From: Chitinophaga filiformis
Lineage (GTDB): Bacteria; Bacteroidota; Bacteroidia; Chitinophagales; Chitinophagaceae
Direction: 5' to 3'
DNA: 64,000 nt
Assembly: GCF_021646545.1 (NCBI RefSeq)
Contig: NZ_JAKIRP010000016.1
Coordinates: forward strand, 1 to 64,000
In this document: piece after piece, positions 8,206 to 17,110 of the stretch
Layout: the number at the start of each line of letters is the position of its first letter
Position numbering within the stretch: position 1 is the stretch's first letter
Notes under the pieces: model-generated
Told to the model about the DNA's origin: nothing
The model's input: the letters and a program-made list of their open reading frames with translations, nothing else
Database searches by the model: none
Translations under genes and position numbers: made by a program

Positions 8206-9255
8206 TTACCGTTTATATGTCACTGGCGGCAGCTTTAAGGGCAAGGGATTGTCAATCACCCATTTTACTCCTAGCTCGCACATTCGGGCAGTGTCTCCTG
8301 ATTTTCGTTTTACTTCCTTAACGATCTCCTCTGCTTCTGTCAGTTCAGATGATGAAAGCTGCTCACCTTGTTTTACAAATGACAGGAATGCATCAGCCAT
8401 CTTCTTATAATCCTCATCCCAGTTTATTCCCCCATTGTCCTCCAATTCATATCCAATTCGTCCGACAATTCGGATCACTTCGCCCTGGATGGTTTCCGCC
8501 GGACCACTTGCTGGAACCAAAAGATCCCAAAGTTCCTGATGTTGGTCTTGCCAACTCGAAGCGTTAGCGGTTATTTGAGATTTACCATCGTGCAAAATGC
8601 GTTTTGCCACAGGATCAACCCCGAACATGCTGTATAACTCATCCAATGCATTACTTACCTCAACGACAGCATCCTTATTGAAATTGGCTCTTTGAAATTC
8701 GAATCGCTTACCAATTTCAATAACGAACGCCCTCATTGCTGAGGTGATTTGAACTCCAGCGTTCAGATATATTTTTGAAATTCTGGCAGTTTTAGTTATA
8801 TCTATGTTACTACATGACATAAGTGCCTGTTCTAATGGTGTATAACCCATTGAATTTAATATGTCAATCTGTGCGCCATGCTCCAACAAAAGCGTTGTAT
8901 TCTCAACATTATGCGAATCTGCTGCTGCGTGAAGAGGTGTACCGATAGATTTGTTTTGATAGTGAACATCAGCACCTAATTCTAATAAGCTTTTTATATT
9001 GCCAAATATACTTCTGGAGCGACTATGAAGAGGCGTATTTCCCCATGTGTCAGTAGCCTGCAAATCTGCACCTTGCTCAATTAGCCATATAGCTAATTCA
9101 TGAGGGCAATTATCATATGCCAGGGCCGTTTGCTTACCATATCCTCCACGAGCATCAAGTTCACATTTATCAAATACTTCTTTAAGCCCCTGAAGGCTCC
9201 CTTCTTTCAACAGTTCTTCAAAATCTTTAGGTAGTGTCTTTCTTTTCTTTGCCAT
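8206..9255 (-). CDS. Ankyrin repeat protein
   Basis: A 349-residue soluble protein. Residues about 25-165 contain four to five ankyrin repeats, visible as GKQTALAYDNCPHELAIWLI, WGNTPLHSRSRS, IGTPLHAAADSH and MGYTPLEQALMS. The C-terminal 180 residues are an unrecognised, mostly helical region with QDQHQELWDLLVPASGPAET and WDEDYKKMADAFLSFV. There is no signal peptide. Ankyrin proteins mediate protein binding and are common among bacterial immunity proteins, which fits the surrounding orphan genes, but a specific partner cannot be named. Confidence 0.85.
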   Translation of the reverse strand: MAKKRKTLPKDFEELLKEGSLQGLKEVFDKCELDARGGYGKQTALAYDNCPHELAIWLIEQGADLQATDTWGNTPLHSRSRSIFGNIKSLLELGADVHYQNKSIGTPLHAAADSHNVENTTLLLEHGAQIDILNSMGYTPLEQALMSCSNIDITKTARISKIYLNAGVQITSAMRAFVIEIGKRFEFQRANFNKDAVVEVSNALDELYSMFGVDPVAKRILHDGKSQITANASSWQDQHQELWDLLVPASGPAETIQGEVIRIVGRIGYELEDNGGINWDEDYKKMADAFLSFVKQGEQLSSSELTEAEEIVKEVKRKSGDTARMCELGVKWVIDNPLPLKLPPVTYKR

Positions 9256-9328
9256 GTTGCATTAAAAATGTATACAATATACGATGACGGTAAGCGACAA
9301 CCGATACGACAAAAGTCTATGCAATAAT

Positions 9329-9883
9329 TCATTTACCCAACATCTGGTACCTCCACCCTCTCTTCTCAATTGTTCGGATATTGCTTACTTCCTTCAAAGT
9401 TAAAAGGTAATCATACAAATATCTCAGTTCATCGTCATTTCTATCTCCTTCAAATGGTTCGATGTACACGGCGTTTCCATAATTACTCCTTGATTTTTCC
9501 GGCGAATCATCGACAATAATTATTTGCTCCAGCTTGAAACCCTTTTTTTTCACCTTGTCCAGCCGCTTTTCAAAGTAATAAGTATCCAGGTTGTAATCCC
9601 GTTTTATAGTGCACCTGCTTTTCCCCCATATCATGAACCATTCCATCGCATCTGGCGTAATCATCTTCACAATCTCCTCCACATATTTGTCGCTTGCGGA
9701 GCTCCAAACACCCAATGTAAAATGCGTAGATATATTTGCAAGAAATTGATCAAGCCCAGGACGCATATAAACATAATATGGATCGAATTTAAAATCAGGG
9801 GTAAATGCCAACGGAACAGTGGTAGCATGTATCAATGTTTCATCGAGATCAAGCAATAAAAGTTTATCTGACTTTTCGGGCAT
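9329..9883 (-). CDS. FCP1/SCP-like HAD phosphatase (NLI-interacting-factor family)
   Basis: A 184-residue protein beginning with the HAD motif I of the FCP1/SCP group, LLLLDLDETLIHA (DxDxT at residues 12-16; Asp12 nucleophile). YVYMRPGLDQFL and LGVWSSAS (motif II Ser/Thr) follow, and IIIVDDSPEKSRSN is motif III/IV. This group is best known as eukaryotic protein Ser/Thr phosphatases; bacterial copies are less studied and may dephosphorylate proteins or small molecules. It stands alone, transcribed from a promoter overlapping a palindrome at 9942-9965. Confidence 0.85.
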   Translation of the reverse strand: MPEKSDKLLLLDLDETLIHATTVPLAFTPDFKFDPYYVYMRPGLDQFLANISTHFTLGVWSSASDKYVEEIVKMITPDAMEWFMIWGKSRCTIKRDYNLDTYYFEKRLDKVKKKGFKLEQIIIVDDSPEKSRSNYGNAVYIEPFEGDRNDDELRYLYDYLLTLKEVSNIRTIEKRGWRYQMLGK

Positions 9884-9936
9884 AGCGTTAAAGGATTTTC
9901 AATGCATTCATTAAATGAACCTGCATTCTCTTGTTA

Positions 9937-9965
9937 CAAATATACTTAAATGATCATTTAAGTAT
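9937..9965 (-). promoter_or_regulatory. -7 promoter box overlapped by a 24-bp perfect palindrome
   Basis: On the minus strand TATATTTG (9944-9937) fits the Bacteroidota -7 consensus TAnnTTTG and lies about 54 nt before the phosphatase gene start. A perfect palindrome, arms ATACTTAAATGA and TCATTTAAGTAT (9942-9965), overlaps it upstream. This arrangement suggests a repressor operator. The AraC-family gene starting at 10112 is divergent, so the site could serve either or both genes. Confidence 0.5.
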
Positions 9966-10111
9966 GCACCGCATTAGCCGTACTGACGTCGCCCGATGAC
10001 AAGTAATTGTTTCCTCCCCTGCTAACTGGCCTTTTCAACAAACCAGATTGACCCTTTAAACCAATGACGCCATCTTTGGATGAACGAACTTTGTGTTCTA
10101 AACAGGGAGCT

Positions 10112-10930
10112 ATGGTTAATACTGGTGACATCAAGGAATTGCAAAAACCATCTATTCTCTTCAACAATTACGGTAGTGGTCCCAGAGAAGGTGAGGCATT
10201 CGTTACAGATCATATATTCAGTTATATCATCTCAGGCACACAAGAGATCTGGTCTGGCAATCAGGAGTATGTTTTCAACGCGGGTGACTATCGCTTCTTC
10301 CGGAGAAATCAACTCACCAAGTATTCAAAACGTCCCGGTCAACATGGCTTTAAATCAATAGCAGTGCACATTGATCAGGGAACACTTCAGGAAATGGCGG
10401 AACTGTATGGCGATTATGATAAAAAGCCATACCAGGGAAAAGACGTAGAACTGCTTACACCAAACTCCTATTTGGAAAACTATATCAACAGCCTGCCTCC
10501 CTATCTGGATGCGTCGTGTGCCTTTAAGGAGGCGCTTATCGTATTGAAAGCTAAAGAGCTCGTGCTGCTGTTGCTACAAACAAATCCGGAGATCAGGCAT
10601 GCTTTGTTTGATTTTGATGTCCCCGGCAAAATCGACCTGGTTGCCTTTATGAATACACACTACAGGTATAATGTCGGCTTAGACCGGATGGCGTACCTTA
10701 CCGGACGCAGTTTATCTACTTTCAAAAGAGATTTCAAAAGAACATTCAATACCACTGCTGGTCGATGGCTTACAAGGAGACGGCTGGAAGAAGCTAACTA
10801 TCTGATTACACAAAAAGGTAAAACGGCATCAGAGATTTATCTGGATCTCGGATTTGAAGACTTGTCTCATTTTTCCTACGCATATAAGAATGCCTTTGGA
10901 AAAGCCCCATCTCAACAAGGAAGACTGTAA
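10112..10930 (+). CDS. AraC family transcriptional regulator
   Basis: A 272-residue regulator with an N-terminal cupin-like sensing domain (GSGPREGEAFVTDHIFSYII, then FNAGDYRFFRRNQLTKYS) and a C-terminal double helix-turn-helix (LDRMAYLTGRSLSTFKRDFK, then ASEIYLDLGFEDLSHFSYAY). The ATG at 10112 is preferred to the in-frame ATG at 10064 because the upstream 16 residues do not resemble family N-termini. The SDR gene starts 27 nt downstream, forming a likely operon. The inducer is unknown. Confidence 0.88.
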   Translation: MVNTGDIKELQKPSILFNNYGSGPREGEAFVTDHIFSYIISGTQEIWSGNQEYVFNAGDYRFFRRNQLTKYSKRPGQHGFKSIAVHIDQGTLQEMAELYGDYDKKPYQGKDVELLTPNSYLENYINSLPPYLDASCAFKEALIVLKAKELVLLLLQTNPEIRHALFDFDVPGKIDLVAFMNTHYRYNVGLDRMAYLTGRSLSTFKRDFKRTFNTTAGRWLTRRRLEEANYLITQKGKTASEIYLDLGFEDLSHFSYAYKNAFGKAPSQQGRL

Positions 10931-10957
10931 TATTCAAGTTTAAATAAATCATATATC

Positions 10958-11755
10958 ATGGATTACAAATTAGCGGGCAAGCGCGCACTGGTAACAGGTT
11001 CCAGCGCTGGCCTGGGAGAAGCTATTGCCATTATGCTGGCAAACGAGGGCGTACATGTGATTGTGCATGGTCGTAATGAAGATCGAACCAGGACTGTAGT
11101 ACAGCGGATCATTCAAGCAGGGGGCACGGCAGAAGCGGCGCTCGGTGACCTGGCAACTGATGAGGGAGCCGATAACGTTGCCAGGATTGCATTAGCTGGT
11201 GGACCGATAGACATACTGGTAAATAATGCCGGCTTTTATGCACATACATCCTGGTCAAATACTTCCTGCCAGGACTGGCTGGACGTGTATAATGTGAACG
11301 TGATCTCTTATGTACGGATGATCCAGCGTATAGTACCCACAATGAAACTGCAGGGTTGGGGCAGGGTCATTAATATTGGCGGCGGACTTGGCATACAACC
11401 GATCAGTGATCTTCCGCATTACAATGCCAGTCTGGCGGCGCGTCATAACATGAGTGTATCACTGGCAAGACAGCTGAGTGGTACGGGTATCACCTCTAAT
11501 GTAGTAGCGCCCGGCGCCATCATGAACCCCGGGGTTGAGCAGTGGCTCCGCAATGCGGCACCGCAGAAGGGCTGGGGAACTGATCTTGAAGAGATGGAAC
11601 GCAGTGCAGTAAAGGAGCTTGTACCTAATGATGCCCAGCGGTTCGGAAGACAGGAAGAAGTTGCCGCTGCAGTAGTCTATCTTGCCAGTCCTTACGCAGA
11701 CTATGTGAGTGGTGCGCTGCTACGCGTTGATGCCGGCACTGTGCGTAGCATTTAG
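10958..11755 (+). CDS. SDR family protein lacking the usual Ser and Lys catalytic residues
   Basis: A 265-residue classical-length short-chain dehydrogenase fold. The NAD(P) motif GSSAGLG lies near residue 14 and NNAG is at about residues 88-91. The normal catalytic Ser position reads INIGGGLG, and the YxxxK motif reads YNASL (Tyr155, Leu159 in place of Lys). Thus only Tyr of the Ser-Tyr-Lys triad remains, so the catalytic mechanism must be altered or lost. I believe a subfamily with this YNA(S/T)L pattern exists, so it is probably not a random mutation. It is co-transcribed with the upstream AraC gene. Confidence 0.87.
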   Translation: MDYKLAGKRALVTGSSAGLGEAIAIMLANEGVHVIVHGRNEDRTRTVVQRIIQAGGTAEAALGDLATDEGADNVARIALAGGPIDILVNNAGFYAHTSWSNTSCQDWLDVYNVNVISYVRMIQRIVPTMKLQGWGRVINIGGGLGIQPISDLPHYNASLAARHNMSVSLARQLSGTGITSNVVAPGAIMNPGVEQWLRNAAPQKGWGTDLEEMERSAVKELVPNDAQRFGRQEEVAAAVVYLASPYADYVSGALLRVDAGTVRSI

Positions 11756-11812
11756 GTTATCATTCTAAATCAATCCTAATCATTTCAAAAATTGTAGCGG
11801 GATACAAATACC

Positions 11813-11858
11813 AAACGAAAACGCTTTCAGGCCAAATAACTTGAAGGCGCTTTCGTTT
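11813..11858. terminator. Bidirectional terminator-like hairpin
   Basis: Inverted repeat AAACGAAAACGC / GCGCTTTCGTTT (one mismatch) around a 22-nt loop, between the convergent SDR and WGR/LRR genes. Confidence 0.6.
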
Positions 11859-11866
11859 GAATACGA

Positions 11867-14533
11867 CTATTTCTTCAGCCACTTTTTATATTCCTTAGTT
11901 TCGGTTATATCATTAAAGTTCCCGAAATATTCATCCAACTCCAATGTTCGCTTCACAACCTGCCAGGCTTCTTCCTGCCGGCCAAGTCGTAAAAGGATAC
12001 GGACCTGTGAATCATAGATGTAATATTCACTTTCGTTTTCGATACATGCTACAGCCTTGTTGACGATAGCGAGTGCCTCCTCCGTTTTTTCTTTATCTTC
12101 ATAGACTTCATACATCGCCCATGCTACTGCATTGGCCACTATACGGATCACTTCCCTGTAGAAAGCCCCCATACTGGTGTTATGGAGTATTTGCTCAGGC
12201 AACAGCGACAGCGCAGTCAGACCTGTTTCAATACAAAGCAGTTTATATCGGCGTTTTTCTTCTTTAGACATCTTCTCATATGCAGCATCCATTGGCAAAT
12301 TGCTGCATGCGTTTGTCTTCACGTAGTAAGTATACAGTAGCAGATATTTATCTACCACCTTACCATTATTGAAATTGGCCAATACCTTGTCATATATTGC
12401 TATGGCTTTTATTGGCTTTCCTGCATCATTAAACCACAACTCATCGCCTTTTTCAAGAAGGTCGGCTGTCTCCTTCCATAGTCTGGCGGCCTCTGTATCA
12501 ATGATCTCCTTTTCTGCCGAGTTTTCGCGCAAGTCCAGCTCTACCTCTGGCAATCGCTCTGCTATTCTCAGACGATCGGATATCTTGAAAGAGTTCCCTT
12601 TTAAGTTCAATGAGCGTAGCTTCGGAAGACTGTAGATTTCTTCCGGCAGGTCTGACAACATATTCTCGCTAAGGTCGAGTATTCTTAGTTGCCGCAATGC
12701 ACTGATCCCCTCCAGCTGCGCTGCAGTCAACGACTTTCGTAAATAACCTACCTTTTTCCCATTCCCCCCGTCAACCTTTTCAGCCTGCATATCAGACAGT
12801 TCCTTTAATCTTTCAGGATCATGCTGCAAATTACCTGCAATCTCTATAAACGTTTCCTTACTCAGCTTTTCCAGCCACCTGCGATATAAATCGATCTTCA
12901 GTTCTTCGAGAGAGGTAATGCTGAAGAATCCTTTCAACAAACTGTGTTTAGGCAGCGGACTTTCCGGATAATTATAGATACCTGAAGCGTGCAATATCTT
13001 CAATTTCTTCAGACCTGAAAGGTCTGGAAGTTCATTTACATAACACAGGCTACTATCCAGGTACAGTTCTTCCAGTTCTTTCAATGCCGTCAGGGTCGGC
13101 GGAATTTGTTTGAATGAGTTCATGTTGCTGAACAGACGTTTCAGCCCGGTACATTCAAGGATTGCTTTCGGAAAATCAACCGGGCTGGCTCCTGTGCATG
13201 CACTACAACGTAATTCCTCCAGTCCGGGAATGCCAGCAGTCAATCCCAAACCTTTGCAATCAGTAACATCCAATACGCGCAAAGCAGCTAATTGATTGAT
13301 ACTTTCCGGCAACTCTAAATCATTATTCTGAGAAACGTCAAGTACACGTAAATACTTTAGCTGCGCCAGTTCTGCCGGCAGTGTTTTCAATTCACATCCG
13401 GAAAGATATAGTTCTTCCAGATTCGCCAGTTGTGCAATTTCCGCCGGCAATGTTTTTATATTATTGCCATTCAATTTCAATTGCTTGAGAGACTTGAGTC
13501 TTATAAGCTGCATTGGAAATCTATCCAGCTCCTGATCACTGAGATCAAGTACCTGCACGTCTTTGGGAGAGTCTTTCACTTTATCCAGTGCCTGTTGCAC
13601 AACTTTCGCATTGGCCTCTTCCAATCTGAGTACCTTTAGTTTAGCCGAAGCGACGGTTTCTTTAGGTACTGTGGCTACCTGTATATCATTAACTGCAGGT
13701 AAAAATTCATCTCTCAGGATGTGTTTACCTTTATTGATGTAATCGGATATTTTATCGCTGTTGGCGTATTCCTTTTCTTTAATCAGCTCAGGGCGTAATA
13801 CGGTTATTTCATTGTAATCATCTTCTACGCCTTCTATTTCCTGATCACCGACAATAGTACCGGATACATCTCCCATGAATTTGAAGGAATGATCGTCTGC
13901 AAAGATTGCCACAGCCTGCGTCTTTCCTTCTACAGTCAGCTGGCCATGGTTATAGTAACCATAGATGGTCTGTTCCGCCGTCAGGTCTCCTTTTATATAG
14001 AATTCGCCACCGCCTTTATTAATACTCTGAGCATGAAGGTTACCGGTAACCAGCAGATGCTCTCCGTTGTCCATATCCGGTTGGAATATCACCCCTTTTA
14101 CGGTAAGATTACCTTCTACGATAATGCCATATATGTCATCTTTAACAGCAGTGCAATGTTTATAAGTATCGAGTGCGCCGTTAAATACAACATTCCCCTG
14201 ATACAACATGTATTTGCTTCCATCGTCATACAGGCCATTGATATACTTATTAAGTTTATACCGCTTGACTGCCTCTTTTTCGGAGATAATGGTGTAATCG
14301 CCAGGCAATAAAGTTTTGCCATCCCTTATAACTTCCTGATAACCTTTTCCGGTCTTTTCTTTTACCAGCTTGTCGTATTCCTGTTGGGCTTTTACGGGGT
14401 CTTGAAAATCCTTCTCTGTGGTTTTACCCTGAGTACCGATCTTTCCGTACCGGGTTTTAACAATGTTCGCATTCAATGATATCTCCCAGAATTTTGAGGA
14501 TGTCCCTTCCTGCAGTTCGAAGTACTGGAGCAT
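11867..14533 (-). CDS. WGR domain / leucine-rich repeat / TPR-like multidomain protein
   Basis: About 888 residues; start taken at 14533 (an in-frame ATG lies 24 nt upstream). Residues 1-70 form a WGR domain (SSKFWEISLNANIVKTRYGK, IGTQGKTTEKDF). Residues about 110-245 resemble a repetitive beta-helical, polymer-forming-type segment (IYGIIVEGNLTVKGVIF, LLVTGNLHAQS, FYIKGDLTAEQT). Residues about 310-640 hold ten or so leucine-rich repeats (LKQLKLNGNNIKTLP, LEELYLSGCELKTLP). The C-terminus looks like TPR helices. No signal peptide is seen. WGR is best known from PARP and MolR proteins as a nucleic-acid-linked module. Role unknown; probably a cytoplasmic scaffold or sensor. Confidence 0.85.
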   Translation of the reverse strand: MLQYFELQEGTSSKFWEISLNANIVKTRYGKIGTQGKTTEKDFQDPVKAQQEYDKLVKEKTGKGYQEVIRDGKTLLPGDYTIISEKEAVKRYKLNKYINGLYDDGSKYMLYQGNVVFNGALDTYKHCTAVKDDIYGIIVEGNLTVKGVIFQPDMDNGEHLLVTGNLHAQSINKGGGEFYIKGDLTAEQTIYGYYNHGQLTVEGKTQAVAIFADDHSFKFMGDVSGTIVGDQEIEGVEDDYNEITVLRPELIKEKEYANSDKISDYINKGKHILRDEFLPAVNDIQVATVPKETVASAKLKVLRLEEANAKVVQQALDKVKDSPKDVQVLDLSDQELDRFPMQLIRLKSLKQLKLNGNNIKTLPAEIAQLANLEELYLSGCELKTLPAELAQLKYLRVLDVSQNNDLELPESINQLAALRVLDVTDCKGLGLTAGIPGLEELRCSACTGASPVDFPKAILECTGLKRLFSNMNSFKQIPPTLTALKELEELYLDSSLCYVNELPDLSGLKKLKILHASGIYNYPESPLPKHSLLKGFFSITSLEELKIDLYRRWLEKLSKETFIEIAGNLQHDPERLKELSDMQAEKVDGGNGKKVGYLRKSLTAAQLEGISALRQLRILDLSENMLSDLPEEIYSLPKLRSLNLKGNSFKISDRLRIAERLPEVELDLRENSAEKEIIDTEAARLWKETADLLEKGDELWFNDAGKPIKAIAIYDKVLANFNNGKVVDKYLLLYTYYVKTNACSNLPMDAAYEKMSKEEKRRYKLLCIETGLTALSLLPEQILHNTSMGAFYREVIRIVANAVAWAMYEVYEDKEKTEEALAIVNKAVACIENESEYYIYDSQVRILLRLGRQEEAWQVVKRTLELDEYFGNFNDITETKEYKKWLKK

Positions 14534-14860
14534 TCTTTTTAGGTTTAATAATGGCATATGTTATATTCAATCAGGGCGCCGCGGCCGGCGGACGATATTT
14601 GTTATGGCCTGTTTGATATGTTAAGGGGTACCGTTGTCAACAATATATTTCATAGTTCACAGTGCCTTGCAATAAAGATAATAAAAGTAATATGAATATC
14701 TAATTTTATTGATAAGACTATGCCTACCGGATTACAGGCTACACTTTTTACAATATAGGCTACTTTTTAATTACCGTTTTTGCTGACCTTTGTTATGTGG
14801 ATGTAAGGATACCATCCTTCGTTCCAGGAGTACGTGATTCATCTTAATTTGATCTAAGCC
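14534..14860. other. Gene-free divergent intergenic region
   Basis: This 327-bp spacer separates the divergent WGR/LRR gene and the AraC gene at 14861. It is AT-rich apart from a GC-rich patch near 14575-14595. I see no gene, repeat or clear hairpin; promoters for both flanking genes must lie here. Confidence 0.5.
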
Positions 14861-15766
14861 ATGAAAGAAATACCTTCACCCATCGTTTATAAAAGTATCT
14901 CTGAGTTGATGCGGGATATGGATATGCCTAAACCGCTGCATCCACTGGTCGCTTTGGTAAACTACGAAAGGGAGAAAGGTGGCCGTGAGCTCGCCGGACA
15001 AAAGTTCCTGATCGATTTTTATAAAATTTCCTTTAAGAAGGAATTCAGCGGCCAGATAAAATATGGACAAGGCTATTATGACTTCGAGGAGGGGGGCATG
15101 GCTTTTTTAGCGCCAAATCAACTGATAACAATGTCCACCGATGAAAACTGCCTGGAGGGCTACACCCTGTTTTTTCATGCTGACCTGATCCGGAACTATC
15201 CACTGGGGAAGAACATTCAACAGTATGGTTTCTTCACTTATGCAGTGAATGAGGCCTTATTCCTGTCGGACAAAGAAAAAAAGGTAATCGCCGGCCTGTT
15301 TGAAAACATTGCGGACGAATTGAACAATAATACAGACGCTTTCAGCCAGGATGTGCTGGTTTCGCAGATTGAATTGCTGCTTAACTACAGCAATCGTTTT
15401 TACAACCGCCAATTCCTTACCCGCAAAGCAATTCATCATGACCTGATCAGTCAGATGGATACCTACCTCGAGGCACGTTTTGCGAACCAATCAGGGGGTA
15501 TACCAACTGTTCCCGAAGTGGCTAAGCATCTTCAGGTTTCACCGAGATACCTGACAGATATGCTCAAATCATTGACCGGTCAAAGTGCGCAACAGCATAT
15601 CCATGACCGCTTAATTGAAAAGGCTAAAATGATCTTAAGCAGCACCCGGTTAACCGTTGCCGAAATTGCTTACCAGCTGGGCTTTGAGCACCCACAGTCT
15701 TTCAATAAACTATTTAAGCGCCAGACCAACCTTTCACCGAACGTTTTTAGAAAGTCTTTTAATTGA
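14861..15766 (+). CDS. AraC family transcriptional regulator
   Basis: A 301-residue regulator. The N-terminal domain (residues 20-150) is of the type found in Bacteroidota regulators beginning ISELMRDMDMPKPLHPLVAL, with the cupin-like YGQGYYDFEEGGMAFLAPNQ stretch. The C-terminal AraC DNA-binding domain contains TVPEVAKHLQVSPRYLTDML and RLTVAEIAYQLGFEHPQSFN. It stands upstream of, and in the same direction as, the medium-chain oxidoreductase at 16000, which it probably controls. It is similar in layout to the AraC protein at 60158-61051. Confidence 0.9.
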   Translation: MKEIPSPIVYKSISELMRDMDMPKPLHPLVALVNYEREKGGRELAGQKFLIDFYKISFKKEFSGQIKYGQGYYDFEEGGMAFLAPNQLITMSTDENCLEGYTLFFHADLIRNYPLGKNIQQYGFFTYAVNEALFLSDKEKKVIAGLFENIADELNNNTDAFSQDVLVSQIELLLNYSNRFYNRQFLTRKAIHHDLISQMDTYLEARFANQSGGIPTVPEVAKHLQVSPRYLTDMLKSLTGQSAQQHIHDRLIEKAKMILSSTRLTVAEIAYQLGFEHPQSFNKLFKRQTNLSPNVFRKSFN

Positions 15767-15999
15767 CAGCCTTCTGATTAAATGAGTTAAGAACAGATTA
15801 TTTGCGTTGACAAGAAGTGAATTTGATGTAGCCTATACATTGAAATAAGGAAGCCTTTTCCTATTACAGATCTGAAATAAAATCAGGGTTACTATTACAG
15901 CAGCCTCAAGGAGCTGTATGCCCGTTGCCCGAATGTTTTTCTGTTATCAATAGAAATCCAGGGCTTGTTTAAAATCTATAAAATAAAAACTACGACATA

Positions 16000-17040
16000 A
16001 TGAAACAGTTTGAAGACAAAATAGATAAAAGTGAAAACGCAGTGATGAAGGCCATCCGGTTGCATGAATTCGGAGGCCCTGAGGTATTACGTTATGAAGA
16101 AGCACCTATCCCGGCGTTGAAGCCGGGTGAAGTGCTCGTTCGTGTTCACGCAGTAGGTATCAACCCTCCTGACTGGTATCTGCGTGACGGATATAGAACG
16201 CTTCCGCCTGAGTGGAGGCCACAACTCTCCTTCCCTATCATTCCGGGAACGGATATATCAGGTGTAGTCGAGGCCGTTGCACCGGATGTGCAGGGCTTTG
16301 CTTCCGGTGACGAAGTTTTCGGCATGATTCGCTTTCCCAGCTTCGGAGACAGCGCTGCTTATGCGGAATACGTAGCTGCGCCTGCATCCGACCTCGCACA
16401 CAAGCCAGCAGGCATTGATCATGTGCAGGCTGCGGCAGCACCGATGGCCGGTCTCACTGCCTGGCAGTTCCTGATTGAATTGGGCCATGATGTACAGAAC
16501 CCGCTTCAGGCAGAAAGGCATCAGCCGGTACCACTCGAAGGCAAAACGGTGCTCGTCAATGGTGCAGCGGGTGGTGTGGGACACTTAGCCCTGCAGCTGG
16601 CAAAATGGAAGGGCGCGCACGTGATAGCAGTGGCATCAGGCAAACATGAATCGTTCTTACGCCAACTCGGTGCAGATGAATTCATCGACTATAAAAAGAA
16701 CGCTCCGGAAGACGTCGCGCATGATGTAGATCTCGTTGTAGATACCCTTGGCGGTCCGACTACCGGTCGTTTCCTGCGTACGCTCAAGCGTGGCGGCGCA
16801 TTGTTCCCCGTGTTCTTAGGCTTCTCCGACGCTGAGGAAGCTGCGAGACTGGGTATAACAGTTTCCATGACCCAGGTGCGCTCAAACGGTCCGCAGCTGG
16901 AGGAGTTCGGACGCCTGCTCGATACCGGAACAGTTCGTGTGGCTATCGACAGCACGTTTCCGCTTGCTGAAGCACAAAAGGCACATGAACGGGCCGCTCA
17001 GGGACATATTCAGGGAAAGATCGTGCTCACTGTCGCGTGA
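16000..17040 (+). CDS. NADP-dependent zinc-free medium-chain oxidoreductase (quinone reductase type)
   Basis: A 346-residue MDR enzyme. The core begins at MKAIRLHEFGGPEVLRYEE (internal ATG at 16045 is a possible alternative start; 16000 is kept because its A-rich context fits the phylum). It has an alcohol-dehydrogenase GroES-like domain (PGTDISGVVEAVAPDVQGF), then a Rossmann fold with GAAGGVGHLALQLAKWKGAH. Structural zinc cysteines are absent, placing it with quinone oxidoreductase / zeta-crystallin-like enzymes. It likely reduces quinones or unsaturated carbonyls with NADPH. Flanked by AraC upstream and an NTF2-like gene downstream, forming a stress-type module. Confidence 0.9.
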   Translation: MKQFEDKIDKSENAVMKAIRLHEFGGPEVLRYEEAPIPALKPGEVLVRVHAVGINPPDWYLRDGYRTLPPEWRPQLSFPIIPGTDISGVVEAVAPDVQGFASGDEVFGMIRFPSFGDSAAYAEYVAAPASDLAHKPAGIDHVQAAAAPMAGLTAWQFLIELGHDVQNPLQAERHQPVPLEGKTVLVNGAAGGVGHLALQLAKWKGAHVIAVASGKHESFLRQLGADEFIDYKKNAPEDVAHDVDLVVDTLGGPTTGRFLRTLKRGGALFPVFLGFSDAEEAARLGITVSMTQVRSNGPQLEEFGRLLDTGTVRVAIDSTFPLAEAQKAHERAAQGHIQGKIVLTVA

Positions 17041-17110
17041 GAGTGAAATAAAGGAGCACGCTCTTCCAGCGCGTGTTCTTTCCCTCAACAACTATTATAA
17101 AATCACCAAC

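Noticed and set aside
16937..17110. N-terminal extension of the NTF2-like gene
   Set aside because: It lies inside the oxidoreductase gene in another frame and does not resemble the family N-terminus.
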